From positions 12,254 through 76,253 of the forward strand of contig DASPHG010000010.1 of the NCBI GenBank assembly GCA_035629775.1: DNA of 64,000 nt, read 5' to 3'. Below the pieces are notes generated by a model. The model worked only from the letters and a program-made list of their open reading frames with translations. It was not told the DNA's origin and did no database searches. The DNA is from DASPHG01 sp035629775. Its GTDB lineage: Bacteria > Actinomycetota > Thermoleophilia > Solirubrobacterales > Thermoleophilaceae. Positions 1 to 6,736 of this stretch are shown here, piece after piece (the stretch's first letter is position 1; the number at the start of each line of letters is the position of its first letter). A program made the translations under genes and the position numbers.

Positions 1-160
1 CCAGACCTGCTGGCGCACCTCGACGCCGCTCGCGGCACCCAGCGAATGGGTGAGCTTGAACTCCGACCAGCTGTCACGCAGGTCGTGCCATGGACAGGAA
101 GCCCTCCTTGTCCCCGCGGCTGAACAAGGCGTAGGCCAGATCGAGTGCGTCGCGGCTCAC
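1..160 (-). pseudogene. Decayed SnoaL-like (polyketide cyclase fold) gene, 5' part
   Basis: Reading leftwards from a GTG at 160, the translation VSRDALDLAYALFSRGDKEG looks like the first helix of SnoaL-like NTF2-fold proteins. It stops at a TGA at 74-76. A second frame then continues with HDLRDSWSEFKLT and later ASGVEVRQQVW, which resemble later parts of the same fold, but the stretches normally between these pieces are missing. I read this as a gene broken by at least one frameshift and internal deletions. It runs off the left edge, so the rest cannot be judged. The family assignment is by eye. A sequencing error could explain a frameshift but not the missing segments. Confidence 0.45.
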
Positions 161-209
161 GGGCGAATTATCGGCAGGGATCGAGGCGCCGGCCGCGAAG
201 TTTGGCGGG

Positions 210-524
210 ATGGCCGCCAGCGCGACAGCGAGACGACCGCCTGCCGCCGGCCGGATCCGCTGGGATCGGCTCGGGCGCTACGCGCTGCTCATGGTGCTGT
301 TCGCGATCCTGCTCGCGTACATCTCGCCGGTCAGCCACTGGATCCGGCAGTCCGAGACCGCGAAGCACGAGGAGGCCCTGCTTCACGAGCTCCAGGACGA
401 GAACGACCATCTCAAGGCGCGCGTCGACGACCTGAAGCGCCCGCTCGCGCTCGAGCGCGAGGCCCGCAAGCTCGGCATGATCAAGGAAGGCGAGCGGGCC
501 TACGTGATCGAGAACCTGCCCTAA
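210..524 (+). CDS. ftsB: FtsB/DivIC-like septum formation protein
   Basis: A 104-residue bitopic membrane protein. A short basic N-terminus is followed by one membrane helix (about residues 25-44) and a coiled coil (about 50-85, ETAKHEEALLHELQDENDHL), then a short tail with the family-typical LGMIKEGERAYVIE. Proteins of this family form the FtsB-FtsL-FtsQ complex that links septal peptidoglycan synthesis to the divisome. In many actinobacteria the gene follows eno and precedes a DUF501 gene; neither is visible here, and the upstream 200 bases hold a broken gene on the other strand. The ATG at 210 is the natural start. The next gene begins 13 bases after its stop, so co-transcription is likely. 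Confidence 0.85.
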   Translation: MAASATARRPPAAGRIRWDRLGRYALLMVLFAILLAYISPVSHWIRQSETAKHEEALLHELQDENDHLKARVDDLKRPLALEREARKLGMIKEGERAYVIENLP

Positions 525-537
525 GCTGGCGTCCGCC

Positions 538-831
538 ATGGCCTACCCGGTCGAGAACGCCCTGTTCCAGTGGGAGGACGGCGAGCGGCGGCTCGCCGAG
601 GCCGACGACGCCACCTACCGGCGGGCCACCGACGACCTGGTCGAGAGGCTGCGGAAGCGGCTGGGATCGAGCTTCACGCTCGAGGAGCTGGCCGACCTCT
701 ACGCGTCGGGCGCCGAGTTCGACCGCGACCCTTCATGGCTCGTGGACGCCGCGTTCGGGCGCTATGCGCGCGAGGCGATGAACTTCGCCGGAGGCCGTCC
801 GCTGAGCGACTCGGAGCGGGTGGGGCGCTAG
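538..831 (+). CDS. Conserved hypothetical protein, 97 aa
   Basis: A small soluble acidic protein, mostly helical by composition, with no signal peptide or membrane segment. The second half (SFTLEELADLYASGAEFDRD) looks like a compact helical module. I do not recognise a named family. It starts 13 bases after ftsB and probably shares its transcript, so a role near cell division is possible but only by position. Its TAG stop (829-831) lies inside a CTAG that also gives the stop of the converging gene on the minus strand. The good codon pattern and operon position make it a real gene. Confidence 0.7.
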   Translation: MAYPVENALFQWEDGERRLAEADDATYRRATDDLVERLRKRLGSSFTLEELADLYASGAEFDRDPSWLVDAAFGRYAREAMNFAGGRPLSDSERVGR

Positions 832-1448
832 GCCGCGAACTCGTCCGGGTCGAGGCGGTCGGAGTCGGAGCCCGCCTCGTCGGCTGAGGACTCGTCGGCT
901 GAGGACTCGTCGGCGCCATCCTCGCCCGCGCGGCGAATGACGATCCGGTCGGGCTCGACGGTCACGGTCACCGGACGGTGGCCGGCCCAATGCTCGGCAT
1001 ACACCGAGTCCTCCTGGATCGACGGGTCGAGCCACAGCCCGTAGCCCTCCTCGCCGTGGTCGAAGCTGCCCTCGAGCTTCTTCGGGGCTCGGCGGCGGCC
1101 GCGCCCGCCGCGTCGTCCGCGTCGGCGTCGGGGGCGGTCACCCGCTGCGGCATCGCCCTCGCCGTCGGTCTTCTCGGCGGCCTCCTCGTCTTCCTCGGCC
1201 TCGGCCTCGTCCTCCTCGGGCTCGGCGTCGAGCTCGGCGGCGATCAGCGCGTCATCCTCGGCGCGCAGGTCGAGTTCTTCGCTGAAGGCCTCCTCGTCAC
1301 CCTCCGTAGCAAGGCCGTGCTCGCGCTTGAAAGCGCTGATGTCGCGGACGCCGACCTCGAGCTGGTGGGCGATCCAGGCGTCCGTCCGGCCCTGTCTGAC
1401 CCATGTGCGAATCTGATTGAGCTGGGGTTTGAGGGAGCGTCGCGCCAC
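828..1448 (-). CDS. Hypothetical protein: HTH-like N-terminus, acidic linker, basic patch
   Basis: 206 residues in visible blocks. Residues 1-45 (SLKPQLNQIRTWVRQGRTDAW) look like a small helix-turn-helix that could contact DNA. Next comes a Glu/Asp/Ala-rich linker (about 50-100), then a strongly basic RRRRGRRGGRGRRR patch (about 105-120). A compact aromatic domain follows (about 125-180, EEGYGLWLDPSIQEDSVYAE), and the tail repeats DESSADESSADEAG. I do not recognise the family. The combination suggests nucleic-acid binding. The GTG at 1448 is chosen because the conserved-looking helices start immediately. It is divergent from csrA across about 100 bases and converges on the preceding gene with shared stop bases. 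Confidence 0.6.
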   Translation of the reverse strand: MARRSLKPQLNQIRTWVRQGRTDAWIAHQLEVGVRDISAFKREHGLATEGDEEAFSEELDLRAEDDALIAAELDAEPEEDEAEAEEDEEAAEKTDGEGDAAAGDRPRRRRGRRGGRGRRRAPKKLEGSFDHGEEGYGLWLDPSIQEDSVYAEHWAGHRPVTVTVEPDRIVIRRAGEDGADESSADESSADEAGSDSDRLDPDEFAA

Positions 1449-1547
1449 GCGGCGCGGAACACTAGCAACGGACTACTTGATCAATCTTGTGAACCCTGCT
1501 TGAGTACGCGCACCTGACGATAGGCAAGGAAGCGACAGGGGCGAAGC

Positions 1548-1772
1548 ATGCTTGTACTGACCAGAAAGTCCAACCAAAGCATCATGATCGGGGACGACAT
1601 CGAGGTGTCGGTCCTCGCGATCATGGGTGAGAAGGTCCGAATCGGGATCCAGGCCCCGCGGACGATCCCTGTCTTCCGCAAAGAGGTCTACCTGGAGATC
1701 CAGCAGGAGCGCGGAGCGGACCCTCAGGCGAAACAGGCGGTTGACGCCGCCCTCGACGAGCTAAAGGGTTAG
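1548..1772 (+). CDS. csrA: Carbon storage regulator CsrA
   Basis: A 74-residue protein that begins with the nearly invariant MLVLTRKSNQSIMIGDDIEV and continues with the family core KVRIGIQAPRTIPVFRKEVY. CsrA dimers bind GGA motifs in mRNA leaders and repress or stabilise target transcripts. In flagellated bacteria CsrA is often held in check by FliW, whose gene is usually adjacent; no fliW or flagellar gene lies in this window. The C-terminal extension (about residues 55-74) is family-typical in length. It stands alone, with divergent and convergent neighbours on either side, so it is probably monocistronic. Confidence 0.95.
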   Translation: MLVLTRKSNQSIMIGDDIEVSVLAIMGEKVRIGIQAPRTIPVFRKEVYLEIQQERGADPQAKQAVDAALDELKG

Positions 1773-1787
1773 AGCCGCCGCTAGCGC

Positions 1788-2027
1788 CTAGCCCGCGACG
1801 CGGGCAAGAGTTTCGAACATCACGATCGTCACCACGACGGCCGTGAGGATGATCACCGCGACCAGGCCGAGGAAGCGCAGCGTCCCGTGCTTCTGGACGC
1901 GCTCGGCCCGGCGCACCCGCGCGCGCTGCGCGGTGGTCCGCCGGACCTCGTCCCGGCGCAGCCGGTTCTCGACCGCCTGCTCATGGAAGGCGGCCTCGAA
2001 CTGCGCGATTGACTGACGCATCTTCAT
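1788..2027 (-). CDS. Small single-pass membrane protein
   Basis: 79 residues. The first 45 are charged and helical (many Arg and Gln). They are followed by one strong hydrophobic segment (LGLVAVIILTAVVVTIVMF, about residues 53-72) and a short tail. I infer a tail-anchored or type II topology with the basic part in the cytoplasm. No family is recognised. An ATG at 2027 and another at 2021 are both possible. Its 3' end contains the palindrome GCCCGCG-A-CGCGGGC (1791-1805), which might double as a terminator for csrA coming from the other side. Confidence 0.6.
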   Translation of the reverse strand: MKMRQSIAQFEAAFHEQAVENRLRRDEVRRTTAQRARVRRAERVQKHGTLRFLGLVAVIILTAVVVTIVMFETLARVAG

Positions 2028-2055
2028 GGCGGCACCTAGAGCGTACCGGCCCTAG

Positions 2056-2083
2056 CAGCGACCAGCGACCAGCGACCAGCGAC
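2056..2083. repeat. Four tandem copies of a 7-bp unit
   Basis: The unit AGCGACC occurs four times head to tail (last copy AGCGACT) just past the stop of the DUF2090 gene. It lies in a short intergenic gap between two minus-strand genes. It is too short to call a functional element and is probably slippage-generated. Confidence 0.6.
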
Positions 2084-3021
2084 TAGCGCGCTGTCGCGAG
2101 CTGCTCGGCGTCCTCGTACACCCGCACGAAGCGCAGGTAGTTCTCGGCGATCTGGCCGGCCGCGGTGTCGCGGTCGAGCGACCCGTCGATGAACCCCTTC
2201 AGCGCGTCGCCCCAGATCGATCGGCCGATGGCGAAGCCGACGAAGCCATCCACAGGCGCAGCCTGGGTGAGCCAGTGGTCCACCTTGTCGTCGTTCGCGC
2301 CGCGGCCGAGCAGGACGCAGACCACGTTCTCGCGGCCCTCGCCCGAGCGCGTCTGCTCGGCGAGCTTCTCGGCGTCCTCACGGGCGTCCACGCCCTCGAT
2401 CTTCCAGATGTCCACCTCGATGCCGGCGTCCTGGATGGCCTCGATCGCGCGTCGCATCAGCTCGGGCCGGAGCTCCGCGTCGTAGCGGTCGGTGTCGCCA
2501 CCCACCTGCTCGAGTTGGGCATCCTCGGCCGGTACGAGCAGCTCGAAGAGGAACTTGCGGTCGTTCGCGTGCAGCCACTCGGAGAGCGTCTCCAGCCGGC
2601 CGAGCTGCCGCTCGTTCATCCCGGCGTCTCCGTCCGGGTTGTAGCGAACCAGGACCTTCGCGAAGTCGACGTCGAACTTCTCGATGTGCTCGCCGAAGCC
2701 GTCGTCGCCGTACTGGAAGTCGAACTCGTTCTGGCCCGACTTCTCGACCGGCATGGCGAGCTTGAGGCCGGCCCCCTGGGCGGCTTTGGGAATGTCGCTC
2801 GGCTCGCCGAACTGCTCGTCGACGAGCGCGCCCGTCACGCTCGGCTCGGCGCCCTTCTCCAGTGCCTTCTCGAGCCCCTCGTAGATCACGCGCTTGGCGT
2901 CGGCGATCCGCTCGGTGTCCTCGGGTGACGGGTCGCCCTCGAGGCCGAACCACTTCTTCTGGAACGAGCCCCTGTGATCGAAAGCGAGGATGTACAGCTT
3001 GCCGTCGTAGCCGAGTGCCAC
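2083..3021 (-). CDS. DUF2090-type aldolase-like protein
   Basis: 312 residues. The opening YDGKLYILAFDHRGSFQKKW and the later LLVPAEDAQLEQVGGDTDRY and IEVDIWKIEGVDAREDAEKL resemble the DUF2090 region found in IolC-type fusion proteins and in stand-alone proteins related to class I-type sugar-phosphate aldolases. The C-terminal GFVGFAIGRSIWGDALKGFI looks like the phosphate-binding end of a TIM barrel. The substrate is unknown; a keto-sugar phosphate is the natural guess. I chose the GTG at 3021 because AAGGAG sits about 8 bases upstream; another GTG at 3030 would overlap that site. It is divergent from the ligase gene with only 51 bases between them, so they may share control. Confidence 0.75.
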   Translation of the reverse strand: MALGYDGKLYILAFDHRGSFQKKWFGLEGDPSPEDTERIADAKRVIYEGLEKALEKGAEPSVTGALVDEQFGEPSDIPKAAQGAGLKLAMPVEKSGQNEFDFQYGDDGFGEHIEKFDVDFAKVLVRYNPDGDAGMNERQLGRLETLSEWLHANDRKFLFELLVPAEDAQLEQVGGDTDRYDAELRPELMRRAIEAIQDAGIEVDIWKIEGVDAREDAEKLAEQTRSGEGRENVVCVLLGRGANDDKVDHWLTQAAPVDGFVGFAIGRSIWGDALKGFIDGSLDRDTAAGQIAENYLRFVRVYEDAEQLATAR

Positions 3022-3072
3022 TGGTTCCACTCCTTGGTCGTTCTGTTGCCGCAGCAGTCTACGATCCCGGCC

Positions 3073-4182
3073 GTGGAGCACCGATTCACGGGCCCCGCCT
3101 ACACGATCGGCATCGAGGAGGAGCTGATGATCGTGGATGCGGAGACGCTCGAGCTCTCGAATTCGATCGAGTCGCTCCTCGAGGCGATCGGCGAGACGGA
3201 CACCGTCAAGCCGGAGCTGATGGAGGCAGTCTGCGAGATCGCCACGGAGCCGTGCCGCAACACGCGCGAGGCGGGCCTCCAGCTGCGTGAGCTCCGGAGG
3301 CGGGTGCAGACGACCGCCGAGAGCCTCGGCCTCGCGATCGGATCGGCGGGCACGCACCCCTTCGCGATGTGGGAGGACCAGCGGATCGTCGCGCGGCCGC
3401 GCTACCGCGACCTGATCGCCGGGCTCCAGTTCGTCGCGCGTCAGGAGCTGATCTTCGGCGTGCACGTGCACGTCGGCGTGGATGACCCCGACAAGGCCGT
3501 CTATGTGGCGAACGGCATGCGCGTGCACGTGCCGCTCCTGCTCGCCCTGTCCGCGAACTCGCCCTTCTGGCGTGGCGACGAGACGCGGCTGCTCTCCACC
3601 CGCACGCCGATCTTCCGGGCGTTCCCGCGGGTGGGGATCCCGCCGCGCTACGACGACTGGACCGACTACCAGCGGCGGATCGAGTTCATGGTCGAATCGC
3701 GCACGATCGAGGACTACACCTACCTCTGGTACGACGTGCGCCCGCACCCGAACTTCGGCACGGTCGAGATCCGCGTCATGGACGCCCAGACGCGGGTGGA
3801 GCACACCCTCGGGCTCGCGGCGCTCGTGCAGGCGATGATCAAGGAGCTGTGCGAGAAGTTCGACCAGGGCTACGAGCTCGCGCGGTATCCCTACGAGATG
3901 CTCGACGAGAACAAGTTCCTGGCCGCTCGGCACGGGCTCGAGGGCACCCTCGTGGATCTGCCCGACACGACCCGCGTCCCCACCGTGGACCTCGTGAAGC
4001 GGGTGGTCGAGCGCGTCCGCCCGCACGCCGAGGAGCTCGGCTCCGTGGAGGACCTGGACTGCATCGCCGACCTGCTCGACAGGGGGAACGGCGCCTCGCG
4101 CCAGGTCGTCGTCTTCGAGGCGAACCACGACCTGCGCGAGGTCATGCGCGAGATCGTCGAGAAGACGAGCCAGACCGACTGA
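3073..4182 (+). CDS. Carboxylate-amine ligase, YbdK/glutamate-cysteine ligase 2 family
   Basis: 369 residues. Family signs run through the length: YTIGIEEELMIVD near the start (glutamate/Mg binding), EAVCEIATEPCRNT, GSAGTHPFAMWED, FGVHVHVGVDDPDKAV and GTVEIRVMDAQT. Such proteins join glutamate to cysteine or other amines with ATP. In actinobacteria related enzymes serve ergothioneine or other thiol pathways, so the exact product is open. I use the GTG at 3073 because the fold begins just after it; upstream in-frame sequence looks non-coding. No other thiol-pathway gene is adjacent. The short intergenic region with the divergent DUF2090 gene probably carries both promoters. Confidence 0.85.
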   Translation: MEHRFTGPAYTIGIEEELMIVDAETLELSNSIESLLEAIGETDTVKPELMEAVCEIATEPCRNTREAGLQLRELRRRVQTTAESLGLAIGSAGTHPFAMWEDQRIVARPRYRDLIAGLQFVARQELIFGVHVHVGVDDPDKAVYVANGMRVHVPLLLALSANSPFWRGDETRLLSTRTPIFRAFPRVGIPPRYDDWTDYQRRIEFMVESRTIEDYTYLWYDVRPHPNFGTVEIRVMDAQTRVEHTLGLAALVQAMIKELCEKFDQGYELARYPYEMLDENKFLAARHGLEGTLVDLPDTTRVPTVDLVKRVVERVRPHAEELGSVEDLDCIADLLDRGNGASRQVVVFEANHDLREVMREIVEKTSQTD

Positions 4183-4225
4183 TCCCCTGGCCCCGCCCTC
4201 GGGGCTTGCGTATCCTCGGGTTTGG

Positions 4226-4975
4226 ATGAGCGAGCCCGACCTCTTCGTCGTCTGCAAGAACTGCTCCGCCGAGGTCAGCCCGTACGTGACCGAGTGCCCG
4301 TACTGCGGGCAGCGAGTGCGCAAGCGCGCGCCGAAGATCGGTCCGGATGGCCAGCCGCAGACGGGGCGGCTCAGGCGGCGCGGACCGAAGCTGCCCAAGC
4401 TGCGCGCGGACGAGATCCCGGGCATCGCGCCGGAGACGGCGCCCTGGGCCACCCGGCTTCTGATCGCGCTGCCGCTCGCCGCAATGGTCGTAACGGCGAG
4501 CGACGAGGTGACCTACTACGACCTCGGTGCCCTCGTGTTCCCGATCGACGGGGACTGGTGGCGGGTGGTGGCGACGCCGTTCCTCTACGACAACCTGGGC
4601 TACGCCTTCATCGCGCTCACCGCCACGGGCATCTTCGGCATGCATCTGGAGCGCCGCTTCGGGCGGATCGTGCCGGTGCTGATCTTCGTGACGGCCGGCG
4701 CCGCCGGTGCGGCGCTGAGCAACCTGGCCGACGTGCTCCCCGCGATCGGCGGAAACGGGGCCGCGCTCGGCCTCCTCTGCGCGTGGCTCGTGGAGGACCG
4801 CGCGGCGGCGCGGCGCGGCCACGACCGCGAGAACGACCTGATCGGCGTCTACGTGATCGCCGGGCTCCTGTTCGCGCTCTCGCTCGCGACCGAGGACGCC
4901 AGCATCGTCGCGGCGGTCGGCGGCGCGGCCGTCGGCGCGCTGGCCGGCCTGGTGCTGAGCGCCGTCAGGCGCTGA
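4226..4975 (+). CDS. Rhomboid-fold membrane protein with N-terminal zinc ribbon, catalytic residues lost
   Basis: 249 residues. A zinc ribbon comes first (CKNCSAEVSPYVTECPYCGQ, two CxxC pairs, about residues 10-30), then a basic linker, then about six membrane helices. The region GMHLERRFGR matches the rhomboid motif after helix 2. The catalytic serine position of GxSG reads GGNGAALG (Ser replaced by Asn), the late His reads AAVGGAAVG, and the HxxxN of helix 2 is absent. It therefore looks like a pseudo-rhomboid that binds rather than cuts membrane proteins. The ATG at 4226 gives a complete ribbon. A 7-base gap separates it from the next gene, suggesting one operon through 5989. Confidence 0.7.
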   Translation: MSEPDLFVVCKNCSAEVSPYVTECPYCGQRVRKRAPKIGPDGQPQTGRLRRRGPKLPKLRADEIPGIAPETAPWATRLLIALPLAAMVVTASDEVTYYDLGALVFPIDGDWWRVVATPFLYDNLGYAFIALTATGIFGMHLERRFGRIVPVLIFVTAGAAGAALSNLADVLPAIGGNGAALGLLCAWLVEDRAAARRGHDRENDLIGVYVIAGLLFALSLATEDASIVAAVGGAAVGALAGLVLSAVRR

Positions 4976-4982
4976 CCGCGGC

Positions 4983-5312
4983 GTGGCCGAGCGGCGCTTC
5001 ACCGACGAAGAGCTCGACGACGCCCTGCGGGCGCTCACCGAGCCCGAGCGGTTCCGCGAGGCCGAGGCGCGCGTCGCGCGGGTGGCGCCCCAGCTCCAGC
5101 ACGTGCTCTACCAGGCGCTCGACCTCGACGGGTACTTCGGGCAACTTCGCGAGTCCGAGGTGGCCTCGGCGATGAAGCAGGAGGATCTCGCGGAACGCAC
5201 CCGCGCGGTCCGGACGCTGCTCGCCGAGGAGACCCGGCTGGGCATGCTGATCGGCGTGGCCGTAGGCTGGGAGCTCGCCCGTGAGCTGGAGTTAGAGGAA
5301 AAGGAGGAGTAG
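4983..5312 (+). CDS. Conserved hypothetical acidic helical protein, 109 aa
   Basis: A GTG-started soluble protein rich in Glu, Ala and Leu, apparently all helical, ending in a run of acidic residues (ELELEEKEE). A modestly hydrophobic stretch (LGMLIGVAVGWELARE) lies near the C-terminus. I do not recognise a family. It follows the rhomboid-like gene by 7 bases and overlaps the UPF0173 hydrolase start by one base. The ribosome-binding site of that hydrolase (AAGGAGGAG, 5301-5309) lies inside its last codons, so translation is probably coupled. One Leu near its end uses the rare TTA codon. Confidence 0.65.
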   Translation: MAERRFTDEELDDALRALTEPERFREAEARVARVAPQLQHVLYQALDLDGYFGQLRESEVASAMKQEDLAERTRAVRTLLAEETRLGMLIGVAVGWELARELELEEKEE

Positions 5313-5989
5313 TGGAGATCCGGTTTCTTGGCCATGCGTGCTTCGAGCTGACCGAGGGCGACGCGCGCGTCCTCGTCGACCCGTTCCTGACCGGGAACCC
5401 GAAGGCGGCCGTCGAGGCGGGGGACGTCGACCCGACGCACATCTTCCTCACGCACGGACACGCCGACCACATCGGCGACACGGTCGACATCGCGAAGCGC
5501 ACCGGCGCGCAGACGGTCGCGATCGTCGAGCTGGCGAACGAGCTCGGGGAGAGCGGCGTCGAGAACGTGGTCGACCCGAACATCGGCGGCACTGTGGAAT
5601 TCGAGGGCGGCTGGGTCCGGCTCACGCCCGCGTGGCACACGGCGGTGTCGCCCAACGGGACAGCGCACACGCCGGCGGGACTCGTGATCAACCTGGGCGG
5701 GAAGACGGTCTACCACCTGGGCGACACGGCGCTCTTCTCCGACCTCGCCCTGCCGGCCAAGCGCGACGGGATCGACGTCGCGCTCATGTGCATCGGCGGC
5801 CACTACACGATGGACCGTCACGACGGGGTCGCCGCCGCCGAGCTGGTCGGCGCGGGCACCGTGATCCCGTGCCACTACGACACGTTCCCGCCGATCGAGA
5901 CGGACGCCGAGGCGTTCAAGTCCGACGTGGAGTCGCGCACCTCGTCGAAGGTCGCGGTCCTACAACCCGGCGAGACCTTCTCGGCCTAG
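5312..5989 (+). CDS. UPF0173 metal-dependent hydrolase (metallo-beta-lactamase fold)
   Basis: 225 residues with the metallo-beta-lactamase signature HGHADHIGD (His48, His50, Asp52, His53). Further metal-ligand motifs are AWHTA and YHLGDTALF, and IPCHYDTFPPIE is typical of UPF0173 proteins. These are single-domain, probably di-metal hydrolases with no agreed substrate. It starts at GTG 5312, with a strong Shine-Dalgarno in the tail of the previous gene. The TAG stop (5987-5989) is part of a CTAG whose other strand is the stop of the converging small gene. Length is normal for the family. Confidence 0.9.
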   Translation: MEIRFLGHACFELTEGDARVLVDPFLTGNPKAAVEAGDVDPTHIFLTHGHADHIGDTVDIAKRTGAQTVAIVELANELGESGVENVVDPNIGGTVEFEGGWVRLTPAWHTAVSPNGTAHTPAGLVINLGGKTVYHLGDTALFSDLALPAKRDGIDVALMCIGGHYTMDRHDGVAAAELVGAGTVIPCHYDTFPPIETDAEAFKSDVESRTSSKVAVLQPGETFSA

Positions 5990-6174
5990 CGTTGCGTGTC
6001 GGGACCGAGATGGAACCACAGCGACCGGTCCTTCCAGTCGTGCAGCATGAGGACGGTGCCGGCGGTGAACAGCAGCGCGCCGGTCAGCCCGTGGTGCACT
6101 CGCTGGCCTGCGATCCAGAGCCGACGCCGCTCGGCGTCATAGCGAAGGAGGGATGTCAGTGAAGGTGAGAACAC
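5986..6174 (-). CDS. Small hypothetical membrane-associated protein, 62 aa
   Basis: A 62-residue protein with one hydrophobic stretch (GLTGALLFTAGTVLMLHDW) flanked by basic residues (RRRLWIAGQRVHHG). The composition looks like a real short membrane protein rather than an antisense shadow. It shares its stop bases (CTAG, 5986-5989) with the converging UPF0173 gene. Its presumed GTG start at 6174 overlaps the 5' end of the divergent lipoprotein gene by 16 bases, so the true start could lie slightly downstream. No function can be assigned. Confidence 0.45.
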   Translation of the reverse strand: MFSPSLTSLLRYDAERRRLWIAGQRVHHGLTGALLFTAGTVLMLHDWKDRSLWFHLGPDTQR

Positions 6175-6725
6175 CGCGCATCACTCTGTGCTTATCGGCA
6201 CGAGCGCTGCTCGCCTTAGTACTGGCGGGCGCGATTGGACTCGTGTTCGTCGGCTGCGGCGGGGACGACGAGGACGAGTCCGCCGGGACGACGGAGACGG
6301 CGCCCGTGCCGCAGCAACTGCCGGCTCCGGTGACGACCCCGCCGCCCGAGACGACAGCCACCGAGGAGGACCCCGCGCCGAAGCCCGACCCCGACACGGA
6401 GCCGCGCACCGTTCCGGACGAGGGCAACCAGGGCGACGAGGAGGCGATCCGCTCCGAGGCCGTCTTCACCGGCAGCGGCGGGCGGCTCAAGCCGCGCGAG
6501 GTCCGGGTGCCCCCGTTCATCGCGATCCGGGTGATCCTGCGCGCCACAGACGCCAGTCGCGACCAGACCTACACGCTGCAGATCGGCGGCAGCCGGCTGG
6601 CGATCGGGCACGAGCGCGCGGTGGACGAGCTCGAGCTCGACGGCCTTCTGCCGAATGAGTCCTATGTGGGCAGGGGGCCGCAGGGCAACGTCCGCGTGGT
6701 CGCCTCGGCGGAACCGGGCCCGTAG
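6159..6725 (+). CDS. Predicted lipoprotein with cupredoxin-like C-terminal domain
   Basis: 188 residues. A lipoprotein signal peptide ends in the lipobox FVGC, followed by an Asp/Glu-rich patch, a Pro/Thr/Glu-rich linker (about 30-85) and a beta-rich domain of about 95 residues (SGGRLKPREVRVPPFIAIRV). That domain resembles a cupredoxin-type sandwich without copper ligands. I choose the GTG at 6159 because AAGGAGG lies 7-8 bases before it, while the ATG at 6153 would sit against that site. Two Leu codons in the signal peptide are the rare TTA. It is expected to be anchored to the outer face of the membrane. It precedes the R2lox gene by 11 bases. Confidence 0.7.
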   Translation: MKVRTPRITLCLSARALLALVLAGAIGLVFVGCGGDDEDESAGTTETAPVPQQLPAPVTTPPPETTATEEDPAPKPDPDTEPRTVPDEGNQGDEEAIRSEAVFTGSGGRLKPREVRVPPFIAIRVILRATDASRDQTYTLQIGGSRLAIGHERAVDELELDGLLPNESYVGRGPQGNVRVVASAEPGP

Positions 6726-6736
6726 ACTCAAGCGTC

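Noticed and set aside
2083..4452. A 789-residue open frame on the minus strand running through the ligase gene
   Set aside because: Only the part below 3021 looks like a protein. The upstream part is antisense to the carboxylate-amine ligase and has the Arg/Glu/Val-rich look of a GC-driven shadow.
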